NCBI RefSeq assembly: GCF_004801885.1
Contig: NZ_SSSM01000004.1
Span: forward strand, 62,001 to 126,000
Direction: 5' to 3'
Length of the DNA: 64,000 nucleotides
DNA from: Naasia lichenicola
GTDB lineage: Bacteria; Actinomycetota; Actinomycetes; Actinomycetales; Microbacteriaceae
Numbering within the stretch: position 1 is the first letter of the stretch; each line of letters starts with the position of its first letter. This document shows positions 1 through 10,073 of the stretch, in pieces. The notes beneath the pieces are model-generated. The model worked only from the letters and a program-made list of their open reading frames with translations, was not told where the DNA came from and did no database searches. The position numbers and the translations under genes are program-made.

Positions 1-1
1 C

Positions 2-547
2 CAGATACGGATCGAGGACGCGAAGACCGAGCAGGTCAAGCTGATCAAGCGATTCAAGGTGGTCCGCGCTCTCTTCGCAGTGAGCCAGACCGACGGCGAG
101 GAGCTGCCGGCATACGAGCCGCCTGAGTGGAGCACAGAGCGCGCCCTTGGGAAGCTCGGCATCAGCCTGGTGCCGTTCCAGAACTTCGATGGCAACATCG
201 GCGGCTACGCACGGGGCAAGGAGATCGCGATCAACCCGGTCGCACCGTTCCCGCTGCGCACAACGATCCATGAGATCAGCCACGTCGAGCACGGGCATAC
301 GACACCAGAGCATCTGCAGCTCTACGCGGGACATCGCGGCACGTACGAGTTCGAGGCGGAAGCCAGCGCCTACGTGACCCTCAACGAGATCGGCGCGCTC
401 GACGAGCAGACAGCCACCGTGAGCCGGGGCTATGTGCAGGGATGGCTCGGAGAACAAGAACCAGCTGAGGAGTCGCTACGACGCGTCCTCAACGTAAGCA
501 CGCGCGTCCTGGAGGCAGGGTACGCGGCAGAAGAAGGAGATCAATAG
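2..547 (+). CDS. ArdC-like antirestriction/ssDNA-binding protein, C-terminal part (partial at window start)
   Basis: The frame is open to the first base of the window, so the N-terminus is missing; a GTG at 59 is only an internal codon. The visible part begins with a segment resembling the end of the ArdC N-terminal domain (VVRALFAVSQTDGE) and continues into an ImmA/IrrE-like zinc metallopeptidase domain with HEISH and a downstream acidic ligand region (EFEAEASAY). ArdC family proteins protect incoming mobile DNA from restriction. It is followed with no gap by a small element gene preceded by AAGGAG, so it heads an element operon. Family assignment is fairly sure; the activity is inferred. 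Confidence 0.7.
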   Translation, partial: QIRIEDAKTEQVKLIKRFKVVRALFAVSQTDGEELPAYEPPEWSTERALGKLGISLVPFQNFDGNIGGYARGKEIAINPVAPFPLRTTIHEISHVEHGHTTPEHLQLYAGHRGTYEFEAEASAYVTLNEIGALDEQTATVSRGYVQGWLGEQEPAEESLRRVLNVSTRVLEAGYAAEEGDQ

Positions 548-775
548 ATGGCAGGAACGAAAATGGGGGGGGTATTAGCCGCCCGTATCAATATGGAGCG
601 TCACGGCAAGGACTTTTACAAGTTGATCGGGGCTAAAGGTGGGCGCAACGGCGCGGGTCCGGACTACCGCAAGGGCGGACCGCTCGCCACTGGATTCGCA
701 GCTCATCCCGACCTTGCTCGGATCGCAGGCGCTAAGGGTGGACGTATATCCAAACGGCGTAAGGCGGACGCGTAA
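548..775 (+). CDS. Small GAKGG-motif protein of the mobile element
   Basis: A 75-residue basic protein with a strong ribosome binding site (AAGGAG) inside the end of the previous gene. It contains two GAKGGR motifs (around residues 28 and 62) and a Lys/Arg-rich C-terminus. Proteins with this pattern are common as uncharacterised small proteins in actinobacterial phages and integrative elements; it also loosely resembles KGG-repeat stress proteins. The position between an ArdC-like gene and a tiny downstream gene supports an element origin. Function unknown; nucleic-acid binding is possible from the charge only. Confidence 0.55.
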   Translation: MAGTKMGGVLAARINMERHGKDFYKLIGAKGGRNGAGPDYRKGGPLATGFAAHPDLARIAGAKGGRISKRRKADA

Positions 776-928
776 GTGCCGAGGTACTACCGCATCGGCA
801 CCGGGCGCTTCGCTGGCATGTGGCACGTCCGCGACTATCGCGATGGCAAATACTTTCACCTCGGGAGATTTCGCACGGAAGAGGAAGCCCTAGCGAAGAT
901 TGCAAGCCTTGACAATCAGCCCGACTAG
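776..928 (+). CDS. 50-residue AP2/integrase-arm-like protein
   Basis: A GTG-started frame abuts the stop codon of the previous gene. It encodes VPRYYRIGTGRF followed by GMWHVRDYRDGKYFHLGRFRT and an EEEALAKIASLD helix: the pattern of three short strands and one helix seen in AP2-like or integrase arm-type DNA-binding domains of phages. The gene is short, has the same direction as its neighbours and no internal stops. The call rests on pattern alone; it may instead be an unrelated small element protein. Confidence 0.5.
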   Translation: MPRYYRIGTGRFAGMWHVRDYRDGKYFHLGRFRTEEEALAKIASLDNQPD

Positions 929-1080
929 ATCAAAATAAGGGCGGCAGAGCAGAAGACGCGGGCGTATCAGTTTCCCCTCGCGTCGTGGCTCTCACTGGGG
1001 TGCGCGTCAAACCGTGAAGACGTGGTAACTGCCGAGCGAAAACGCTATTAGTACTAGGCGACCTCCCCCTTGATTTATCT

Positions 1081-1488
1081 ATGACCACTCAACCAACTAT
1101 CAGCCGCGGCAAGATCCGCCTATGCAAGGTCTGCGGCAAGCAGATCGTTGTGTACAACACGACCCACAACAAGTGCGCGGACTGCTTCTACAAGAACACG
1201 AAACCGGTCGCGCAGAGGGGCAAGCAAGCCCGCCTCTGGGAAACGTTCCGCGACAAGGTCGCCCATCCCTACCTCGATAAGAAGTACGGACGTGCCTGCG
1301 TCGACTGCGGTGCCATGCCCGGCATGAAGCCGGACGGCACTCCTCGACATCACGACGTCGACCACATCAAGAACAAGGGCAGCCACCCGGATCTGCGCTT
1401 CGACGTCAAGAACTTGGCGTACCGCTGCCGGTCGTGCCACATACGGAAGACGGACGGCAAGCCACCGATCGCGAGCAGCACGCTGTAG
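1081..1488 (+). CDS. HNH endonuclease, NinG/Rap-like
   Basis: A 135-residue protein with an N-terminal CxxC...CxxC zinc ribbon (CKVCGKQ, CADCF), a second CVDC pair and an HNH core (HHDVDHIKNKGSHPDLRFD, then NLAYRCRSCHIRKT). The order CxxC / DH / LRFD...N / CxxCH is typical of HNH nucleases and resembles the lambda NinG (Rap) layout. It lies in the integrative element between small element genes. A role in element recombination or packaging is inferred. Start at ATG after an AT-rich stretch without a clear ribosome binding site. Confidence 0.75.
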   Translation: MTTQPTISRGKIRLCKVCGKQIVVYNTTHNKCADCFYKNTKPVAQRGKQARLWETFRDKVAHPYLDKKYGRACVDCGAMPGMKPDGTPRHHDVDHIKNKGSHPDLRFDVKNLAYRCRSCHIRKTDGKPPIASSTL

Positions 1489-1530
1489 CCAACCGGCTCC
1501 AGCGCACATCCTCACGATCAAGGAGTCGTC

Positions 1531-2004
1531 ATGCACGGCATCGTCATCCCCGCGGTGGAGCACATCCTCCCCCACGTCACACGAGTCCAGGGCTATCGGG
1601 ACATCCAGTCCGTAGTCCGGGGACCGTTCGAGAGCATCGAGATGGAGGACCCCAACTTCGAGATGCTCGTCAACGAGGAGGGGAAGCTCACTCTGCTCCC
1701 GACCAACAGACGCGCCACCCTGCTCATGTACGTCCACAACCCCAAGCTGGCGGAACGGGACATCATTTGCGGGGACGCCCTATTGGTCGGTCCGACCGAT
1801 CACATGGGCGAAGGCACCGACATCCCGCAGGAGATCGCGGATCTGATCCTCGGTCGCCAGCTGTTCGACATCCAGATGCCGGACGACGATCCGGACACCA
1901 TCAAGACCGTCGAGCACGGCTTCACCAACTGGACGAACGCCTACGCGGCGGTCGTCCGGCTGCGGAGACACTACGACCGGGACTTCAAGGTAATACCCGC
2001 TTGA
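1531..2004 (+). CDS. DUF3846 domain protein of the mobile element
   Basis: A 157-residue protein. The middle part (LVNEEGKLTLLPTNRRAT, then DIICGDALLVGP) matches the DUF3846 pattern, a family frequent on plasmids and integrative elements of actinobacteria and firmicutes, often close to ArdC-like genes as here. The N-terminal half is shaped as a short domain with a conserved VQGYRDIQ region. An AAGGAG box (1520-1525) precedes the ATG. Biochemical role unknown. Followed by a good hairpin terminator. Confidence 0.7.
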   Translation: MHGIVIPAVEHILPHVTRVQGYRDIQSVVRGPFESIEMEDPNFEMLVNEEGKLTLLPTNRRATLLMYVHNPKLAERDIICGDALLVGPTDHMGEGTDIPQEIADLILGRQLFDIQMPDDDPDTIKTVEHGFTNWTNAYAAVVRLRRHYDRDFKVIPA

Positions 2005-2014
2005 TCGAGAGTAA

Positions 2015-2047
2015 GTCCGCTACCAATCCAGGTGGCGGACTCTTTCA
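2015..2047 (+). terminator. Rho-independent terminator after the DUF3846 gene
   Basis: GTCCGCTACC and GGTGGCGGAC form a 10-bp stem (one mismatch) with a 6-nt loop, followed directly by TCTTT. It sits 11 nt after the stop codon. Confidence 0.7.
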
Positions 2048-2080
2048 ATTAACGGGCAAGGTGATAAAATAGAAGGGCAA

Positions 2081-2191
2081 ATGAATAGCAACGCCCTACA
2101 CAATTACCTGATCAAATCCACGGAAGCCAGCGAGGTTCCGTTGAAGGTGAGCGATAAAGGTGCTATCAAGCGCATCGCAAAGATGCTGTAG
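2081..2191 (+). CDS. Hypothetical 36-residue peptide
   Basis: An ATG frame preceded by GAAGGGCAA encodes MNSNALHNYLIKSTEASEVP followed by a basic C-terminus. It begins just after the terminator at 2015-2047 and ends before the integrase gene, which is convergent. The A+T content here is higher than in the chromosome. No recognisable motif; could be a chance frame. Confidence 0.35.
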   Translation: MNSNALHNYLIKSTEASEVPLKVSDKGAIKRIAKML

Positions 2192-2197
2192 ACGGGC

Positions 2198-2275
2198 AAG
2201 CTTGTAGCTCAAAGTTACATAGAGCGATGGTCGCGAACCTAGCGTACGGGTGTGGTAATCCCGTCAAGCTTGTCC
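2198..2275 (+). other. tRNA-like fold next to the integrase gene
   Basis: AAGCTTG and CAAGCTT can form a 7-bp acceptor-like stem, GCTC/GAGC a 4-bp D-like stem with an 11-nt loop after TA, and ACGGG/CCCGT a 5-bp T-like stem; the 3' end reads GTCCA. The anticodon arm is not normal (only GGT/ACC round a 5-nt loop) and the T-like loop has 9 nt, so it is not a functional tRNA by my reading. It lies between the convergent element genes and the integrase stop codon. Confidence 0.3.
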
Positions 2276-2277
2276 AT

Positions 2278-3714
2278 CTACATCTTCCAATCGATCTTCA
2301 CCCGTTCCGGGTCCAATGTGAACCGATTCCCGTCTACCGAGTAGGCGGGTCTTTTCGTTGCCGGCATGATCTCGATGCGTTCGATGAGTAATTCGATCAG
2401 CTCGCGCCGCCAGCCATCGGGGTTCGCATCCCAAGCAGCCCTGACTGAGTCACCCGGCTTTAGGTCGAGCGTCGCCTTCGGACGGCGATGCTTCTGGATC
2501 TCTCGGTCTACAGACTCGAGCCGCTCAGCTACGCGGGCACTCGCCCGCTGGTACGCCGGCTTGTCGAGCGTGCCATCGGCGTAGTCGTCGATCATCTGCT
2601 GCGCTCGAATCGTCAGCTGCTCGTGCTCGCTCAGGAGCGCGCGTACGGAGCGTTGGTCAACGGAAGAAGCAGCGATCAGCTCGGAGAGCAGGGGCGTGTC
2701 CAGGCGTGCGCATATGAGTTCACGGACGAAGTGATCCAGCGGCGGACTCTGCACCATGCAGCCGCCACAGCCGGCACCCTTCCGATCGGTCTCCGTCTGA
2801 GTCCTGCATTGATAGGTGCCGACCAGCCCTGAGCTGAAGCTCTTTGTCATGCCGTAGAGGTAGCCGCCACACTTCCCGCAGTGGAGCATCCCAGTAAGGA
2901 GGTAGCGACGATTCGACGGACGCTGCCGGGTCTGCGCCTTGCGATGCTTCGCCATCGACTGGATGGCTTCCCATTGGTCGCTACTGAAGATCGGCTCCCA
3001 CTGTCCCGGGTAGCGCGTTCCCTCTACCTCTCTATAGCCGGCGTTCCGATCGCGCTGCAGGAACTTCTTGATCTGATCCGGGTACCAAGGCTTCCCGACT
3101 CGGGTGAGGGTTGCGGTCTCGTTGAGTCGCCATGCGATCTCCCGATAGCTGTAGCCGTTCATGAACAGCTCGCCCATCTTGCGGACGACCGTTGCTTCGA
3201 CTGGGTCGAGCGTCATGCGGTCTTGGCTGTACCCGTACGGACGAACGGGCGCGCCATATGGCTTGCCATCGATCGCGTTCTGCAGAAGCTTTCGGCGGAT
3301 GCGATCTGAGTGGGTCTGACTTGATTGCTGGGCATCCGCGAACCGCAGCGCATTCATCAGCACTTGGCTCATGTCGATCTCGCCGTCCATCACCGTGGCG
3401 ATGAAGAACTTCTGCTTCTTGTGGATCTCCATCAGGCGCACCAGGTCCCTCAGCTGGCGCGTTATGCGGTCCACCTTCCAAGCAACGAACCCGTCGATCT
3501 CACCCGATTCGAGATCTGCCAGGAGTCGCTCGAACTCCGGACGAACGACGTCGTCCTTGTAGGCGCTCATGCTGTTGTCGGTGTACTCCCTCAGCACATC
3601 CCATCCACGTTGCGCAGCCAACCCTCGATTGTCGACTTGCTGCCTTTGGACACCAGCACCCTCACCATCCCGGTCAAAACTTATACGCGCATAGACTCCA
3701 ATCATGGGTTTCAT
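2278..3714 (-). CDS. Large serine integrase
   Basis: A 478-residue serine recombinase. The resolvase catalytic domain starts with GVYARIS, where S12 is the expected nucleophile, and continues through the arginine-rich core (VRPEFERLLADLES, VDRITRQLRDL, DRIRRKL). A recombinase domain follows (GYSYREIAWRLN), then a zinc ribbon (CGKCGGYLYG ... CGGC) and a coiled-coil region (residues about 340-420). This is the architecture of phage/ICE integrases. The ATG has AGGAAA 8 nt upstream. The gene begins inside the tail of the truncated CpaE-like gene (overlap 3674-3714), so it may also be read from that gene's promoter. Confidence 0.93.
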   Translation of the reverse strand: MKPMIGVYARISFDRDGEGAGVQRQQVDNRGLAAQRGWDVLREYTDNSMSAYKDDVVRPEFERLLADLESGEIDGFVAWKVDRITRQLRDLVRLMEIHKKQKFFIATVMDGEIDMSQVLMNALRFADAQQSSQTHSDRIRRKLLQNAIDGKPYGAPVRPYGYSQDRMTLDPVEATVVRKMGELFMNGYSYREIAWRLNETATLTRVGKPWYPDQIKKFLQRDRNAGYREVEGTRYPGQWEPIFSSDQWEAIQSMAKHRKAQTRQRPSNRRYLLTGMLHCGKCGGYLYGMTKSFSSGLVGTYQCRTQTETDRKGAGCGGCMVQSPPLDHFVRELICARLDTPLLSELIAASSVDQRSVRALLSEHEQLTIRAQQMIDDYADGTLDKPAYQRASARVAERLESVDREIQKHRRPKATLDLKPGDSVRAAWDANPDGWRRELIELLIERIEIMPATKRPAYSVDGNRFTLDPERVKIDWKM

Positions 3715-4585
3715 CAGGTAGTTTCCTCTTTCTGGGCATGATTATGAGCCGGTCGGTCTCATCCGTCAATACCGACGTATGGCACGTCGTAGGTTCGCTG
3801 ACGATCTCCTCGTCGCTCTCGAGGTTGAAGCCGACGTCGACGATCACGGTGTCGACCCAGCTCCGGCATCGGCGGAGAGCCGTCGTGACGCGATCGGCCG
3901 AGAGCTCGGTCCAGCGACTCGGACGTCCGATCCCGGTCAGCACCGGGATGATCCGCGATCCCACCGAGTAGGGCTGGGCGATCCGCTCCAGCTGCGCCAG
4001 GTCGAGAGCGTCTGCTCCTGCGAGCCGACAGGCGGCAGCGAATCCGGGCGCCTCATCGAGCAGTCCGAGCGACGGCGCGATCGTTCCGCCATAGCTATCC
4101 GCGTCGACCAACGCGACGCGCTCCCCTCGCGCCGCCAGCTCGGCGGCCAGCGACAGGGCCGTCGTGGTGCGCCCCGGACTGCCGGCCGGACCCCAGACGA
4201 CCACGATGCGACCGCCCGCTCGAGCCGGCGCCTCCGCGCGCTCGCGGGCGATGGAAGGCGGCTCGCCCTGCAGCACCGACTGGATCTCCTCCCAGCCTGC
4301 GGAGGATTCTACGACCTCATCGAGGCCGAGCTCGGCGAGGTGCGCACGATCGCTCGCCGACGAGGCGAGTGCGACCACCCGCACCTTGGCGACGCCGGCG
4401 ACTCGCAGCACGGTCGGGGTGAGCACGGGCGCAGCGACGATCGCGCCCTCGGGACTCTGCCCTTCGATCGCAGCGATGAGCTCGAAGCTGCCGGCGGGAC
4501 GTGCGATGAGCTCGTGACCGGCGTCGAGCAGCGATCCGATGATGCGGTCTTCGACGTCGGCCGCCAGGGCCAGCACGATGCGCAT
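3674..4585 (-). pseudogene. CpaE/MinD-like P-loop ATPase truncated by the integrative element
   Basis: The first about 264 residues are a receiver-like N-terminal domain followed by a MinD/CpaE-type ATPase with a deviant Walker A loop (WGPAGSPGRTTTALSLA), VALVDADSYGG and VIVDVGFNLESDEE. The remaining 39 residues (PTTCHTSVLTDE onward) do not look like the family and are encoded by element DNA. The C-terminal part of the ATPase fold is therefore lost or lies beyond the far end of the element. Its ATG is 3 nt after the SAF-domain gene stop, so the two form one operon. CpaE-like proteins work with SAF/CpaB-type proteins in Flp pilus or secretion systems; which system is meant here cannot be told. 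Confidence 0.8.
3765..3800. other. Probable attachment-site junction of the integrative element
   Basis: On the chromosome side the CpaE-like protein keeps its expected sequence to about GFNLESDEEIVSE (minus-strand codons down to about 3794); beyond this the frame reads element sequence. The junction holds an interrupted palindrome, CGACGT-ATGGC-ACGTCG (3773-3789), of the type found around serine-integrase crossover sites, and lies 60-85 nt from the integrase start. The exact 2-nt core cannot be fixed without the other end of the element. Confidence 0.55.
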
Positions 4586-4588
4586 CGA

Positions 4589-5299
4589 TCAGCCCGCGAC
4601 CAGCGGCTGGCTCACCGGCACGACCGAGATCGCGTCGGAGTTGGCGATCGCCTGCAGCACCCGCGCGACCGCGGTCTTCGGGACCAGCACCTCGACAGCA
4701 TGCGAGTCGGCATCGAGGATGAGTCCGGACGCCTCGACGATCCGGACGACGGTGGCCGATCCCACCAGCACCGCCGGCGGCGCGTAGCGACCCGAGTTCT
4801 CCTGCTCGGCGGCCGACCAGAGGTCGATGACGGTGCCCGCATCGACTCCCCGGGGCAGCTCGCTGGACGTCCGGATCACGATGGACGCGTCGCGGATGCT
4901 CGTCGGCGCTCCCACGGCGGCGATCGGCACGAGCTCGCCGGCGGCGACCGAGCGGGTAACCATCACCCCTCCATCCGGAAGATCGCCGTCGGAGAGGTAG
5001 CGCCCATCCGCTCCGCCGAGTCGCACCTCGATGGTGGTCAGCTGATCGGCCGTCACCAGATCGCCCGCGGCCAGCGGCTCGGCCGCCGCGTAGACCGCGA
5101 CGGTCCGTTCGGCGGATCCGACGACGAGCACCACTCCCGTCACCGAGCCGACGACCAGCAGGATGCCGAGGACGAATCTGACGTCGAGCCAGAACCGCGG
5201 GCGGCTCGCCCCGCCCACTCCAGTTCGCGGCGATCCGGCGCCCGATCCCACAACGCGCCCTGGTCGCGCACCTGGTGCGCGGTTGCCTCCGCCAGCCAT
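4589..5299 (-). CDS. SAF-domain (CpaB-like) membrane-anchored protein
   Basis: 236 residues from an ATG with GAAGGGAAC just upstream. A Gly/Pro-rich cytoplasmic N-terminus (residues 1-35) precedes one membrane segment (VLGILLVVGSVTGVVLVVGS) and a SAF domain (AEPLAAGDLVTADQLT ... VTRSVAAGELVPIAAVG), as in Flp pilus assembly protein CpaB. The remaining part forms an extracytoplasmic region ending in a segment rich in Val and Ala. It is coupled to the downstream CpaE-like gene. A longer start (GTG at 5362) would cover a DnaA-box-like sequence and is less likely. Confidence 0.75.
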   Translation of the reverse strand: MAGGGNRAPGARPGRVVGSGAGSPRTGVGGASRPRFWLDVRFVLGILLVVGSVTGVVLVVGSAERTVAVYAAAEPLAAGDLVTADQLTTIEVRLGGADGRYLSDGDLPDGGVMVTRSVAAGELVPIAAVGAPTSIRDASIVIRTSSELPRGVDAGTVIDLWSAAEQENSGRYAPPAVLVGSATVVRIVEASGLILDADSHAVEVLVPKTAVARVLQAIANSDAISVVPVSQPLVAG

Positions 5300-5354
5300 G
5301 CCGTTCCCTTCGATCGAGAACCATGCTGACCTGGTGCCCGAATCGCCGCTGAAG

Positions 5355-5363
5355 TTATCCACA
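5355..5363. promoter_or_regulatory. DnaA-box-like sequence TTATCCACA
   Basis: A perfect TTATCCACA lies 56-64 nt upstream of the SAF-domain gene start. A second perfect copy lies at 6033-6041 in the same relation to the next gene. Binding by DnaA is inferred from the consensus only. Confidence 0.4.
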
Positions 5364-5403
5364 GGAGATCCCGCGGATCCGCCATCTGCTCCATCACGCG
5401 TGG

Positions 5404-5991
5404 TCAGACGCGGACCGCGAGGATCGCGGCGAAGCTGACGATCTCGATCGCCGTGAGCGCCGCCGCCCGGCGCGGAAGACCCGGCTCGTGCAGAGCGAGA
5501 TCCAGATGGTCGCGGCCGACCCGGTCGATGGTGCCCTGCAATCCACCGGCCAGGGTCAGGAGCTCGAGCGGCACCCGCCTCCGACAGAGGTCGCGGAGCA
5601 TGAACGCCAGCCCGAGCTTGGCCGTCAGCCCACGCTCTTCGGCGACCACCTCGACCTCGGCGAAGCGCGCGGTCGGCGGATCGAGCACGATGCCGGCGAT
5701 CGCGCCGATCGGCACCACGATCTGCGTGGTCCGGATCGCGTCGTCGATGATCCGGCCGCTCAGCCAGTCCCGTCCGAAGGTCAGCGGCATGACCCGCAGG
5801 AGCTCACCAGACCCGAGTCGGATTCGCAGCGGCCGCTCGGGCTCGGCTCGAGCCATCGCCTGCAGCCGATCGCGCAGCACCAGCCGCCCCCGCCTGAGTC
5901 GCTCCTCTTCGGCGCGCGCGCCGGATTCCTCGGCGGACAGCCCGTCCTCGAGCTGCCCTTCGAGGTCGTCGAAGAGGTTGTCCCAGCGCAT
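5404..5991 (-). CDS. Conserved hypothetical protein (195 residues)
   Basis: Start chosen at MRWDNLFDDLEGQLEDGL, which begins a convincing acidic helix; the frame upstream looks non-coding. The rest has an Arg/Glu-rich coiled stretch (residues 20-50), then a beta-rich region (LRIRLGSGELLRVMPLTFGRDWLSG) and a segment DLCRRRVPLELLTLAGGLQGTIDRVGRDHLDL reminiscent of small beta-barrel domains. No catalytic motif recognised. It is transcribed towards the SAF-domain gene and has a DnaA-box-like site 42-50 nt upstream. Function unknown. Confidence 0.7.
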   Translation of the reverse strand: MRWDNLFDDLEGQLEDGLSAEESGARAEEERLRRGRLVLRDRLQAMARAEPERPLRIRLGSGELLRVMPLTFGRDWLSGRIIDDAIRTTQIVVPIGAIAGIVLDPPTARFAEVEVVAEERGLTAKLGLAFMLRDLCRRRVPLELLTLAGGLQGTIDRVGRDHLDLALHEPGLPRRAAALTAIEIVSFAAILAVRV

Positions 5992-6032
5992 GGAAGCGAA
6001 CGGTAGCCGGTCGATTCGGAACCGGGAGGGAG

Positions 6033-6041
6033 TTATCCACA
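6033..6041. promoter_or_regulatory. Second DnaA-box-like sequence TTATCCACA
   Basis: Perfect TTATCCACA in the intergenic region upstream of the 195-residue protein (minus) and the Rv3235-like gene (plus). It is in the same orientation as the copy at 5355-5363, and shares a TGTGGATAACT core with it on the minus strand. Confidence 0.4.
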
Positions 6042-6200
6042 GAGCAGGAATTGGAGCTGGACAGCCACAAGAGGGAGTGCTTCTATGTCGCCACCCGATG
6101 CGATCCGCCGCACCTCGACCCGGTCCCGACACCCTACTGGACACTCCGGCGGCTCTCTTTGGCGACCGTTCCGCAGGTCCCCACCCGAACTGGAGTCGCT

Positions 6201-6680
6201 ATGTCCATGCCTCGAACGCCATCGTCACGCAGCACGCGCCGTCCGATCGGGCCCGCGGCGTCCCGGTCCAAGTCCACGCACAACATGACCTCCGACGACG
6301 AGCTCTTCGGACCGCAGCCGACTCCGATCGCGGAGCTGGGAGACCCCGAGCGGGTGCTCCGCTTCCTCGCGCTGGCGATGGTCGAGGTCGATGAGGGCGC
6401 CCGTGAACTCGACCAGATCGCCCACATCCTCGACGAGAGCGTCTACCGCCGTCTGATGGGCCGCGCCGCGCTGCTGCATCGCGCACGGCTCCTCGAGCGA
6501 GGACCGTCGACGCGCATGCGCCCCACCATCACCGTCGGTCGGATTCACGCGCGGTCGCCACGCGAGAACGTGCTGGAGGCCGTCGTGATGGTCACCTACA
6601 ACGAGCTGACCCGAGCCGTGGCCGTCCGCCTCGAGGGCGTGGACCACCGCTGGCGCGCGATGGCATTGGACATCCTCTGA
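6201..6680 (+). CDS. Rv3235-family protein
   Basis: 159 residues from the ATG at 6201 (weak TGGAG upstream). A basic, Ser/Arg-rich N-terminus (residues 1-28) precedes a globular part with RVLRFLALAMVEVDEGARE, a helical ESVYRRLMGRAAL segment and a beta-rich end (VMVTYNELTRAVAVRLEGVDHRWRAMALDIL). This is the layout of the mycobacterial Rv3235 family, which likewise lies next to secA. Function is not established. It is divergent from the preceding gene and convergent with secA, with an inverted repeat between them. Confidence 0.75.
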   Translation: MSMPRTPSSRSTRRPIGPAASRSKSTHNMTSDDELFGPQPTPIAELGDPERVLRFLALAMVEVDEGARELDQIAHILDESVYRRLMGRAALLHRARLLERGPSTRMRPTITVGRIHARSPRENVLEAVVMVTYNELTRAVAVRLEGVDHRWRAMALDIL

Positions 6681-6754
6681 CGCCACAGCGCCCATCCGCC
6701 GTGCTGGTGGGAACGTTCGTTGCCTCAGGTGACCCGAATGGCGGGTCATGGGAC

Positions 6755-6815
6755 GGCGAGGTGACCTGAATGGCGACCTTCAGGCCCTAGTACCCACCCT
6801 TCGGGTCACCTCGCC
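6755..6815. repeat. Inverted repeat between Rv3235-like gene and secA
   Basis: GGCGAGGTGACC (6755-6766) and GGTCACCTCGCC (6804-6815) are perfect 12-bp arms around a 37-nt loop that contains related words (TGGCGACCTTCAGG). It separates convergent genes and may act as a two-way terminator, but no T-tract follows. Confidence 0.6.
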
Positions 6816-6851
6816 AACCACCCGACGCAGCGCGCTTGATGGCGGGAGCCG

Positions 6852-9743
<2,892 letters not shown>

Positions 9744-9970
9744 GTGTCTCCTTGGTGATGTGCCGACGGCTGGAATGCCATCACGCAGAGATCACCCCCG
9801 ACCCCTGCAAACGCCTGAGCGTACCAGCGTTACCTATCTGTAATCCCGGCGCAGAGCCGCGCCAGCGGCGACAGCCGGGATGGTGAGCGGGTCGCGCACG
9901 CTTGCGCGACCCGGACGAACCATGCGGGAGGCGGCGCGTAGTTGGGCCCTCGGAGCCTCCCAGCCACAGA

Positions 9971-10063
9971 CGTTGGTCGAGGAGGCCGTTCACGGCCGTC
10001 TCGAGACCGGCTGCATTCGGCAACCGGTCTCGATACGGCGCTGGCGCGCCTACTCGACCAACG
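9971..10063. repeat. REP-like double palindrome between hpf and secA
   Basis: The 330-nt space 9744-10073 has no gene. It holds nested inverted repeats: CGTTGGTCGAGGAGGC pairs with GCCTACTCGACCAACG, and inside these GCCGTCTCGAGACCGG pairs with CCGGTCTCGATACGGC. The same words recur at 20546-20587 and 62218-62258, so it is a dispersed REP/BIME-type element. It lies just after the hpf stop codon and may stop transcription. Confidence 0.7.
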
Positions 10064-10073
10064 AGGGGCAGAC

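Noticed and set aside
2198-2275. A functional tRNA gene
   Set aside because: Anticodon arm and T-loop are not canonical; kept only as a tRNA-like fold.
5355-6041. A replication origin
   Set aside because: Only two DnaA boxes, no dnaA/dnaN neighbourhood and no A+T-rich unwinding region.
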